DNA of 64,000 nucleotides from contig JAXMDM010000005.1 of the NCBI GenBank assembly GCA_046348835.1, forward strand, positions 186,001-250,000, read 5' to 3'. The position numbers and the translations under genes were made by a program. This document shows, piece after piece, positions 56,937 to 64,000 of this stretch. Below the pieces are notes generated by a model. That model did not search any database and was not told the origin of the DNA. It saw only the letters and a program-made list of their open reading frames with translations. Each line of letters begins with the position of its first letter. Position 1 is the first letter of the stretch. The DNA is from Defluviicoccus sp046348835. GTDB lineage: Bacteria; Pseudomonadota; Alphaproteobacteria; Rhodospirillales; Defluviicoccaceae.

Positions 56937-58055
56937 ATGGATCTGCATAGGGGTGTGCTTCGCGTTTCATTGATCACGGCGTTGGGGGTGGCGACCGGGA
57001 CGGCGGCGTCTCCCGCGCTGGCGTGGAAGGGGGATGACTGCAACGTCCGCTACCGCGTCACCGACCTCGGCACCCTCCACGGAAGCTATGACGCCGTAGG
57101 GTTCGGCCTCAATAATAAAGCCGAGGTCGTCGGGGACCTGAGAACCAAGAAGGCGAAAAACATTGCTTTCATCTGGACCCGCCAAAGCGGCATGGAGGAC
57201 CTTGGTACTCTCGGCGGAACCGAAGGCTATTTGCTGGCTACGGCAAGCGCGATCAATAATCGTGAACAGGCAGTGGGTCAAAGCGAGGTCCCCGAAGGCG
57301 TGGGACACGCATTCATCTGGACGAGAGCCGGCGGGATGCGCGATCTCGATCCAGATGATAACAACTACGAATCGGCGGCGTTAGGGATCAATGACCGTGG
57401 AATCATACTAGGATACAAAACAAATTTACTGACGAGCGCCGTTAGTTACTTTCTGTGGTCAGCGCAAGGAGGAATGCGGGATATTTCTGGCACACTTGGG
57501 GGTGAAAGCGCCGGTGCCAGTGCAATCAACAACGCCGGACAGGTTGTCGGCAGGAGTCAGACCGCGACCGGCGAATACCACGCGGCAATCTGGTCACCGG
57601 GGGGACGGATCAGCGACCTTGGCACTCTTAGCGGTGGTAATTCCTCTAGCGCCTCGGACATCAATAGCCGGGGCGACATCGTAGGTTCAAGTAATGTGGC
57701 TGTTGATGGAAGCCCACATGCGGCTCTTTGGACCAAGAATGGCGCCAAACAAGATCTGGGGACTCTCGGTGGCACATATTCATTTGCAGGCTCGATTAAC
57801 GATCGAGAAGAAGTCCTGGGTGGAAGCGAAGCATCTGACCAGGGTACGTATACCTTCTTATGGTCGCGGCAATGTGGGATGCGGAAGCTGAGTGATCTCA
57901 TCGATCCCAAGGCCAAATTCAGCTACTACAGTGGCAATAAGATCAACGACCATGGACAGATTACGGGCTGGGCATCCGAGAGCGGTCAAGGCGGGAGTCA
58001 CGCCGTTCTGCTGAGCCCGGTGCACGAAACGGCGAACGCGGCGGACGACGAATAG
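56937..58055 (+). CDS. Secreted HAF-repeat protein
   Basis: 372 residues with a signal peptide (about 1-29, ending ALA). The rest consists of seven or so HAF-type repeats with the pattern DLGTLGG..S.A..IN..G..VG.S, for example DLGTLGGTEGYLLATASAIN and DLGTLSGGNSSSASDINSRG. Each probably forms one blade of a beta-propeller. HAF proteins are extracellular and their function is unknown. The gene is AT-richer than its neighbours, mainly between 57380 and 57850. GGGAGGACAACC precedes the ATG and a strong terminator follows. Confidence 0.9.
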   Translation: MDLHRGVLRVSLITALGVATGTAASPALAWKGDDCNVRYRVTDLGTLHGSYDAVGFGLNNKAEVVGDLRTKKAKNIAFIWTRQSGMEDLGTLGGTEGYLLATASAINNREQAVGQSEVPEGVGHAFIWTRAGGMRDLDPDDNNYESAALGINDRGIILGYKTNLLTSAVSYFLWSAQGGMRDISGTLGGESAGASAINNAGQVVGRSQTATGEYHAAIWSPGGRISDLGTLSGGNSSSASDINSRGDIVGSSNVAVDGSPHAALWTKNGAKQDLGTLGGTYSFAGSINDREEVLGGSEASDQGTYTFLWSRQCGMRKLSDLIDPKAKFSYYSGNKINDHGQITGWASESGQGGSHAVLLSPVHETANAADDE

Positions 58056-58080
58056 TCGATCAACGAAAGGAGACCCCATC

Positions 58081-58123
58081 CGGGCCGGTCTTGCTGTTGC
58101 CGGCGCGAAGGCCGGCCCGTTTT
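58081..58123 (+). terminator. Rho-independent terminator after the HAF-repeat gene
   Basis: CGGGCCGG (58081-58088) and CCGGCCCG (58112-58119), perfect 8-bp arms enclosing a smaller GC stem, followed by TTTT. It also lies beyond the 3' end of secA on the opposite strand. Confidence 0.7.
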
Positions 58124-58128
58124 GCCGC

Positions 58129-60867
58129 TCAGCTCAGCATGCCGTGGCAGTGCTTGTACTTCTTGCCGGAGCCGCAGGGGCAGGGGGCATTGCGGGCGAC
58201 CCGGCCCCAGCTGGACGGGTCGCGCGGATCGACCTGGCGTGCCGTCTGACGCGACCGCACCGGCGCCGCGACGGCGGCATCGCCGCGCGCGTCGTCGTCT
58301 TCGAAGGTCATCTCGCCGACGGTGCCGGCAAAAGCCGGATCCTGCCGCGTCTCGTGCATCTCCTGGGGATGGGGCAGGAACGTCTCCTGCGGTGGCGGCT
58401 CGGCGGCGCGGACCTCCAGATGAGCCAGCACCTGGGTCACCCGCTCGCGCAAGCGCTCCAGCAGGCCCTGGAACAGCCCGAAGGCCTCCCGCTTGTATTC
58501 GTTTAGCGGATCCCGCTGACCGTAGGCGCGCAGCCCGATGCCTTGGCGGAGGTGGTCGAGGATGAGCAGGTGCTCCTTCCAGATCTGGTCGAGGATCTGC
58601 AAAAGCAGGCTCTTCTCGATCATCCGCATGATCTCGGAGCCATAGCTCGCCGCCTTTTCGGCCATCCGGCGGTCGGTGATATCGACCAGGCGATGGCGGA
58701 TTTCCTCGTCGGCGATGCCCTCCTCCTTGGCCCAGTCGACGATCGGCAGATCGAGGGCGAAGGTGCGCAGCACCTCGTCGTGCAGTCCGGCCGAATCCCA
58801 TTGCTCGGGGTAGGCGTTGGGGGGGATGTGGCGGGTGACCAGGGTGTCCACCACCGTGTGGCGCATGTCGGTCACCGTCTGCGACACGTCCTCGATGTGC
58901 ATCAGCTCCCGGCGCTGGTCATAGATGACCTTGCGCTGATCGTTCATCACATCGTCGTACTTGAGCAGGTTCTTGCGAATCTCGAAGTTGCGCGCCTCGA
59001 CCTTCTGCTGCGCCTTCTCCAGCGCCTTGTTCACCCAGGGATGGGTGATCGCCTCGCCCTCCTGCAGGCCGAGGCGCTGCAGCATGCCGTCGATGCGGCC
59101 CGAGCCGAAGATCCGCATCAGGTCGTCTTCCAGCGACAGATAGAACTTCGATGCGCCGGGGTCGCCTTGACGGCCGGAGCGGCCGCGGAGCTGGTTGTCG
59201 ATCCGGCGGCTCTCGTGGCGTTCGGTGCCGATGATCATCAGGCCGCCGGCGGCGAGCACCCGCTCCCGGTCCGCCGCCACCTCATCGTAGATGCGCGTCC
59301 GGCCGCCTTCGTCCTCCGGGTCGTTCAGCTCGTTGCGGATGCGCATGTCGGCATTGCCGCCCAGCTGAATGTCGGTACCGCGGCCGGCCATGTTGGTGGC
59401 GATGGTCACCGTCCCGCTGACCCCGGCCTGGGCGACGATCACCGCCTCCCGGTCGTGGTAGCGGGCGTTGAGGACGTTGTGGCGGATCTTCTTTTTCTTC
59501 AGCAGGGCCGAGATGTGCTCCGACTTCTCGATGGAGACGGTGCCGACCAGCACCGGCTGGCCGCGCTGCTGGCAGTCTCCGATCTGCTCGATGATCGCGT
59601 CATACTTCTCCCGGGCGGTGCGGTAGACCTCGTCATCGGCATCGATGCGGATACAGGGCACGTTGGTCGGGATGTCGACCACGTCCAGCTTGTAGATCTC
59701 CCCGAACTCCGCCGCCTCGGTCATCGCCGTGCCGGTCATGCCGGCGAGCTTGGGGTAGAGGCGGAAGTAGTTCTGGAAGGTGATCGAAGCGAGGGTCTGG
59801 TTTTCCTGCTGGACGGTGACCGCCTCCTTCGCCTCGAGCGCCTGGTGCAGTCCCTCGGAATAACGGCGGCCTTCCATCATCCGGCCGGTAAACTCGTCGA
59901 TGATGACGATCTTGTCGTCCTTGACGATGTAGTCCACGTCGCGGGTGAACAGCTTGTGCGCCCGCAGCGCCTGGTTGGCATGGTGGACGAGCGAGATGTT
60001 GCCCACGTCGTAGAGGTCGCCGGCGGTAAGCAGGCCGTCTTCGCGCAAGAGGGCTTCGATTCTCTCGTTGCCGCTCTCGGTGAGACTGACGATCCGCGCC
60101 TTCTCGTCCTTCTCGAAGTCCTCGTCGGCGAGCTGGGGGATCAGCCGGTCGATGCGGATGTAGAGTTCGGAGGAGTCTTCGGCGGGACCGGAGATGATCA
60201 GGGGCGTGCGTGCCTCGTCGACCAGGATCGAATCCACTTCGTCGACGATGGCGAAGTTGAACGGCCGCTGCACCATCTCGTCGAGGCGGAACTTCATGTT
60301 GTCCCGCAGGTAGTCGAATCCGAACTCATTGTTGGTGCCGTAGGTGATATCGGCCGCATAGGCTTGGCGGCGCGCCTCGTCGGTAAGCCCGTGGACGATG
60401 CAGCCGACGCTGAGACCGAGAAAGCGATAGACCGAGCCCATCCACTCGGAATCGCGGTGCGCCAGATAGTCGTTGACGGTGACGACGTGGACGCCCTTGC
60501 CTTCGAGGGCGTTGAGATAGACGGCGAGGGTGGCGACCAGGGTCTTGCCTTCACCCGTCTTCATCTCGGCGATCATGCCGCGGTGGAGGACGACGCCGCC
60601 CTTCAGCTGGACATCGAAGTGGCGTTGGCCGAGGGCACGCTTCGCCGCCTCGCGTACGGTTGCAAAGGCTTCCGGCAACAGGTCGTCGAGGCTTTCGCCC
60701 GCAGCGAGGCGGTCGCGAAACATCTGGGTGCGCGCCCGTAGTTCCTCATCGCTCAGCCCGGTAAGTTCGGGTTCGATGGCGTTGGTCGCCGCGACCGATT
60801 TGTTCAGTGTTTTCAGAAAGCGTTCGTTGGCGGTTCCGAACAACCGCTTGGCGATGGCTCCGAGCAT
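58129..60867 (-). CDS. secA: Preprotein translocase ATPase SecA
   Basis: 912 residues from ATG 60867 (MLGAIAKRLFGTANERFLK). SecA drives preproteins through SecYEG using ATP. Motifs: AEMKTGEGKTLVATLAVYLN (Walker A), VHVVTVNDYLAHRD, DEVDSILVDEARTPLIISGP (Walker B and substrate region), MAGRGTDIQLGGN and GRSGRQGDPGAS (helicase motif VI). The C-terminal zinc finger CPCGSGKKYKHCHG is complete, so SecB and lipid contacts are possible. Divergent from argJ. Confidence 0.98.
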   Translation of the reverse strand: MLGAIAKRLFGTANERFLKTLNKSVAATNAIEPELTGLSDEELRARTQMFRDRLAAGESLDDLLPEAFATVREAAKRALGQRHFDVQLKGGVVLHRGMIAEMKTGEGKTLVATLAVYLNALEGKGVHVVTVNDYLAHRDSEWMGSVYRFLGLSVGCIVHGLTDEARRQAYAADITYGTNNEFGFDYLRDNMKFRLDEMVQRPFNFAIVDEVDSILVDEARTPLIISGPAEDSSELYIRIDRLIPQLADEDFEKDEKARIVSLTESGNERIEALLREDGLLTAGDLYDVGNISLVHHANQALRAHKLFTRDVDYIVKDDKIVIIDEFTGRMMEGRRYSEGLHQALEAKEAVTVQQENQTLASITFQNYFRLYPKLAGMTGTAMTEAAEFGEIYKLDVVDIPTNVPCIRIDADDEVYRTAREKYDAIIEQIGDCQQRGQPVLVGTVSIEKSEHISALLKKKKIRHNVLNARYHDREAVIVAQAGVSGTVTIATNMAGRGTDIQLGGNADMRIRNELNDPEDEGGRTRIYDEVAADRERVLAAGGLMIIGTERHESRRIDNQLRGRSGRQGDPGASKFYLSLEDDLMRIFGSGRIDGMLQRLGLQEGEAITHPWVNKALEKAQQKVEARNFEIRKNLLKYDDVMNDQRKVIYDQRRELMHIEDVSQTVTDMRHTVVDTLVTRHIPPNAYPEQWDSAGLHDEVLRTFALDLPIVDWAKEEGIADEEIRHRLVDITDRRMAEKAASYGSEIMRMIEKSLLLQILDQIWKEHLLILDHLRQGIGLRAYGQRDPLNEYKREAFGLFQGLLERLRERVTQVLAHLEVRAAEPPPQETFLPHPQEMHETRQDPAFAGTVGEMTFEDDDARGDAAVAAPVRSRQTARQVDPRDPSSWGRVARNAPCPCGSGKKYKHCHGMLS

Positions 60868-61066
60868 TGATGATCCTTCAGAGAGCCCGGCGCAGTGCGC
60901 CGAATGACGGCGCAACAGCGCTCGCCCCGTACCCTGACATAAAGAGCGGGGTTTACACTGTCAACGCACGCAGCGGTAACGGCTACCCGAACGGCCGGTC
61001 TTGCTCACCGACGCTGGCTGTGCATCATGCCGAAACCCTGCTTTTCTGTCAGCCTGCTGAATTGTC

Positions 61067-62317
61067 ATGACTACGGATTCGTCACTGGCCTCTCCCATCT
61101 CACCCTTTGCCCCACCCCGGTTCCCGGACCTGCCGCCGGTGAGCGGTCTGCGTCTCGGTGTCACCGCTGCGGGTCTTCGCTACCGTGATCGCAGCGACCT
61201 GCTGCTGGCCGGATTCGCCGAAGGCACGGCCGTCGCCGGCAGCTTCACCCGCTCGCAAACCGCCGCGGCGCCGGTTCTCTGGTGCCGCGAAGCGCTCGCC
61301 GCTGGCAAGGCGGCGGCGCTGATCGTCAACGCCGGTAATGCCAATGCCTTCACCGGCCGCCCCGGCGAGGTCGCGGTCGGTGCGACGGTGGACGGGGTTG
61401 CCGGGTTGTTCGGCTGCGCACGGGAGCAGGTGTTCGTCGCGTCAACCGGTGTCATCGGTGAGGTGCTGCCGGCGGATCGGCTGCTCGCCGCCCTGCCCAA
61501 AGCGGCCGCCCGCCTCGGCGGTGACGGCTGGGAGACGGCAGCCCGCGCCATCGCCACCACCGATACCTTTCCGAAGGGGGCGGGCGCCACGTGCGAGATC
61601 GCCGGCCGTCCGGTGGCCCTGGCCGGGATCGCCAAGGGGTCGGGGATGATCGCTCCCGACATGGCGACGATGCTGGCTTTCGTCTTTACCGATGCGGCCA
61701 TTGCCTCACCCTGCCTGCAGTGGTTGCTGGCGGATGCCGTCGCCCGCTCGTTCAACTCCATTACCGTCGATGGCGATACCTCGACCAACGACACGGTGCT
61801 GCTGTTTGCCACCGGCGGCGCCGGACATCCTCCCGTCGACGATCCGGACGATGTCGCGCTCGGGTCCTTCCGCGAAGCGCTGGACCGGGTCTGCCAGGAT
61901 CTGGCACGGCAGATCGTCGAGGACGGGGAGGGAATCTCCAAGTTTGTCACCGTCCGCGTCACCGGTGCCGAAGGCTCCGCGGCGGCGCGGACGATTGCGC
62001 TCGCCATCGCCAATTCGCCGCTGGTCAAGACCGCCATCGCCGGCGCCGACGCCAACTGGGGACGGATCGTCATGGCCGTCGGCAAGGCGGGCGAACGCAT
62101 CGATCGTGACCGCCTTGCCATCCGCATCGGCGGCGTCCTGATCACCGCCGACGGCGGTCCGCTGGCGGGTTACGACGAGGTGCCGGTCGCGGCGCACATG
62201 CGCGGCCGGCGAATCGAGATCGGGGTGGACGTCGGCGTCGGTCACGGCGAGGCGACGATCTGGACCGGCGATCTGACCCATCGCTACATCGAGATCAATG
62301 CCGACTATCGGTCCTGA
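61067..62317 (+). CDS. argJ: Bifunctional glutamate N-acetyltransferase/amino-acid acetyltransferase ArgJ
   Basis: 416 residues. ArgJ transfers acetyl from N-acetylornithine to glutamate in the cyclic arginine pathway and can also use acetyl-CoA. The autocleavage site KGSGMIAPDMATMLAF with its catalytic Thr, the NAGNANAFTG loop and SFNSITVDGDTSTNDTVLLF are present. The end has IEINADYRS, the usual C-terminus. The mutT gene starts 20 bases before its stop. Confidence 0.97.
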   Translation: MTTDSSLASPISPFAPPRFPDLPPVSGLRLGVTAAGLRYRDRSDLLLAGFAEGTAVAGSFTRSQTAAAPVLWCREALAAGKAAALIVNAGNANAFTGRPGEVAVGATVDGVAGLFGCAREQVFVASTGVIGEVLPADRLLAALPKAAARLGGDGWETAARAIATTDTFPKGAGATCEIAGRPVALAGIAKGSGMIAPDMATMLAFVFTDAAIASPCLQWLLADAVARSFNSITVDGDTSTNDTVLLFATGGAGHPPVDDPDDVALGSFREALDRVCQDLARQIVEDGEGISKFVTVRVTGAEGSAAARTIALAIANSPLVKTAIAGADANWGRIVMAVGKAGERIDRDRLAIRIGGVLITADGGPLAGYDEVPVAAHMRGRRIEIGVDVGVGHGEATIWTGDLTHRYIEINADYRS

Positions 62318-62756
62318 TCCGGGTTGCCTGAGCATTGCCACGTCGCCGCGGCGGCCGCTGCCGATCGTCCTCGTTGCCGCCGTCGCCCTCGTTGATGTGG
62401 ACGGCCGGGTCCTTCTTGCCCGCCGTCCGCCGGGGCGGCCGCTCGCCGGACTGTGGGAGTTTCCGGGCGGTAAGCTGATGGCGGGGGAGACACCGGAGGC
62501 GGCGGTGGTCCGCGAGCTGCGCGAGGAACTCGGCATCGACATCACCGAAAGCTGTCTCGCCGCTTTTGCCTTTGCCAGCCATGCCTATTCCGATTTTCAT
62601 CTCTTGATGCCGCTTTTCCTTTGCCGGGTATGGAAGGGAGTTCCGACACCTCTGGAAGGCCAGGAACTGGCGTGGGTGCGGCCGCTGATGATGCGCGACT
62701 ATCCCATGCCGCCAGCCGACACGCCCCTGGTGGCCATGCTCCGGGACTGGCTGTAG
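62298..62756 (+). CDS. mutT: 8-oxo-dGTP diphosphatase MutT-like Nudix hydrolase
   Basis: 152 residues, starting inside the argJ end (20-base overlap). The Nudix box GGKLMAGETPEAAVVRELRE with ELGID is intact, and WEFPGGK is seen. It sanitises oxidised guanine nucleotides; the C-terminal LFLCRVWKGVP and EGQELAWVRP blocks are typical of MutT. Position next to argJ is common in alphaproteobacteria. Confidence 0.93.
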   Translation: MPTIGPDPGCLSIATSPRRPLPIVLVAAVALVDVDGRVLLARRPPGRPLAGLWEFPGGKLMAGETPEAAVVRELREELGIDITESCLAAFAFASHAYSDFHLLMPLFLCRVWKGVPTPLEGQELAWVRPLMMRDYPMPPADTPLVAMLRDWL

Positions 62757-62790
62757 GACGGCGACGAAAAAACAAAACTGGAGGGAACCG

Positions 62791-63717
62791 ATGAACATCC
62801 TCGTGCTCGGCGCCGGAACGATTGGCGGCTATTACGGCGGGCGGCTGGCGGAAGCCGGCGCCGAGGTGACTTTCCTCGTCCGTCCTGGTCGCGCCGCCCA
62901 GTTGACGCGCGATGGGCTGGTGGTCGAAAGTCCCGTCGGCGACATCAGGCGCCAGGTGGCGATCGTCGATGCCGCTTCACTGACACCCACCTTCGACGTG
63001 GTGATCCTCACCTGCAAGGCCTACGACCTCGACTCCGCGATCGAGGCGATCCGCCCGGCCATGGGACCGGCCACGGTCATCCTGCCGCTTTTGAACGGGC
63101 TCAGCCACCTCGACCGGCTGGATGCAGCCTTCGGGCCCGAGCGCGTCCTGGGCGGCCTCGCCCAGATCACCGGGCTGCTTGGTGCCGACGGGACGATCCA
63201 TCACCTTTCGCCCTTGCACCGGTTGGTCTTCGGTCCCCGCCAGCCGGGGCAGGAGGACGTCTGCCGGCGTCTCTTCGCGGTGATGGAGAAGGCGAGTTTC
63301 GATGCCGCCCTGAGCGAGCAGGTCCTGCAGGACATGTGGGAGAAGCACGCATTTATCGCCACTCTGGCCGGCGCGACCTGTCTGATGCGGGCGGCGGTCT
63401 GCGACATCATGGCCGAGCCGGACGGGGAAAGAGTGGTCACCTCCATGCAGGACGAGGCGGCGGCGATCGCCGATGCCTCGGGCACGCCGTTGCGGGAGAA
63501 GGCGCTGCAGGCGGCGCGGCGCATGCTCACCGACAGGAAATCGCCGATGGTGGCGTCGATGCTGCGTGACGTGGAGGCGGGGCGACCGACCGAAGCGGAT
63601 CACGTCATCGGCGATCTGCTCGCCCGCGGCCGGGCGCACGGGATATCGGCACCCTTACTGGATCTCGCCTATCTGCACTTGCGCGCCTACGCCAACCGGC
63701 AGGCGCGCGAGGCCTAA
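62791..63717 (+). CDS. 2-dehydropantoate 2-reductase (PanE/ApbA family)
   Basis: 308 residues with an NADP-binding N-terminus, ILVLGAGTIGGYYGGRLAEA. Further family blocks are LTCKAYDLDSAIEAI, LLNGLSHLDRL and the central helix region KHAFIATLAGATCLMRAAVC. The enzyme family reduces ketopantoate to pantoate for coenzyme A synthesis, but many PanE-like paralogues have other substrates. GGAGGG precedes the ATG. The stop overlaps the next start (TAATG). Confidence 0.9.
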   Translation: MNILVLGAGTIGGYYGGRLAEAGAEVTFLVRPGRAAQLTRDGLVVESPVGDIRRQVAIVDAASLTPTFDVVILTCKAYDLDSAIEAIRPAMGPATVILPLLNGLSHLDRLDAAFGPERVLGGLAQITGLLGADGTIHHLSPLHRLVFGPRQPGQEDVCRRLFAVMEKASFDAALSEQVLQDMWEKHAFIATLAGATCLMRAAVCDIMAEPDGERVVTSMQDEAAAIADASGTPLREKALQAARRMLTDRKSPMVASMLRDVEAGRPTEADHVIGDLLARGRAHGISAPLLDLAYLHLRAYANRQAREA

Positions 63718-64000
63718 TGTCCCCGTCGTCTCCGCCGCGTGAAGTCACCGCCGCCGTCCTCATTATCGGTAACGAGGTGCTGTCCGGGCGCACCCGCGAC
63801 CAGAACCTGCCGTTCCTTGCCGAGCAGCTCAACGCCGTCGGCGTCCGGGTGCGTGAGGCCCGGATCATTGCCGACGACGAGGACGCCATCGTCGCCGCGG
63901 TCAATGCCTGCCGGGCGGCCTTCGACTACGTGTTCACCACCGGCGGCATCGGTCCCACCCACGACGACATCACCTCGGCGGCGATCGCCAAGGCCTTCGG
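63717..64000 (+). CDS. CinA/MoaB-type molybdopterin-binding domain protein (3' partial)
   Basis: Only the first 94 residues are inside the window. They read VTAAVLIIGNEVLSGRTRDQ, then VREARIIADDEDAIVAAV and FDYVFTTGGIGPTHDDIT, the hallmark of the competence/damage-inducible CinA N-terminal (MoCF) domain. Full-length CinA or a stand-alone MoCF protein cannot be told apart here. Translational coupling to the PanE-like gene is suggested by the TAATG junction. Confidence 0.9.
   Translation, partial: MSPSSPPREVTAAVLIIGNEVLSGRTRDQNLPFLAEQLNAVGVRVREARIIADDEDAIVAAVNACRAAFDYVFTTGGIGPTHDDITSAAIAKAF

Noticed and set aside
58543..60741. 732-codon frame on the + strand opposite secA
   Set aside because: Shadow of secA on the other strand with no ribosome site or domain.

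Overview
The window is GC-rich, densely packed chromosomal DNA from what looks like an alphaproteobacterium, probably near the Rhodospirillales. The evidence is a nadA-nadB-nadC operon, secA divergent from argJ-mutT, a stand-alone RNA polymerase omega gene, EttA, an alphaproteobacterial-style Hsp20, and several c-di-GMP and two-component proteins. I recognise no rRNA, tRNA, CRISPR array, integrase or transposase. The lineage is inferred from gene content only.

Layout. 1-7371: the end of an MprF-type membrane flippase domain, then four poorly characterised proteins. These are a small octameric-type (RipA/8xMP-like) membrane protein, two convergent paralogous polytopic proteins with a shared C-terminal Rossmann/TIR-like domain, and a TIR-like/TRAFs-binding/SLOG-like multidomain protein. 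This block is the best candidate for an undescribed, conflict- or stress-type system. 7372-11550: NAD biosynthesis operon with a clear promoter and a perfect palindrome at the expected operator position. 11633-18010: lipoprotein L,D-transpeptidase, a bacterial GH3-type acyl-amido synthetase, a PEBP protein, an Hsp20 gene preceded by a ROSE-like RNA thermometer hairpin, rpoZ, msrB, and a TolC-type outer-membrane protein. 18147-21761: fused 5-oxoprolinase. 22292-26392: OmpA lipoprotein, periplasmic HAD protein, and a sulfotransferase-flippase pair suggesting sulfated surface glycan export.

26762-34637: a type II secretion operon (G-H-I-J-L-M-C/N-like-D-K) with pervasive overlaps and non-ATG starts but no gspE or gspF. 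34683-36362: ettA. 36654-42238: a signalling operon of receiver protein, a histidine-kinase-like protein that has lost its phospho-histidine and is fused to an intact DnaQ-type exonuclease, a small membrane protein, and a sodium/solute-symporter sensor kinase. 42435-45751: small proteins, an exported intradiol dioxygenase, a crotonase and a single-domain receiver.

46123-53884: a secreted PHP-like/DUF4082 protein behind an AT-rich promoter region with three GATAGT half-sites, a sulfotransferase, a 2Fe-2S ferredoxin, a DUF533 protein, an AI-2E-family permease and a Kef-type antiporter. 53881-56524: a membrane GAF-GGDEF-EAL protein split by a frameshift. 56937-58055: a secreted HAF-repeat protein of lower GC. 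58129-64000: secA, argJ, mutT, a ketopantoate-reductase-like gene and the start of a CinA/MoaB-type gene cut by the window edge.

All functions are read from motifs and family resemblance in the translated sequence; no database search was run.
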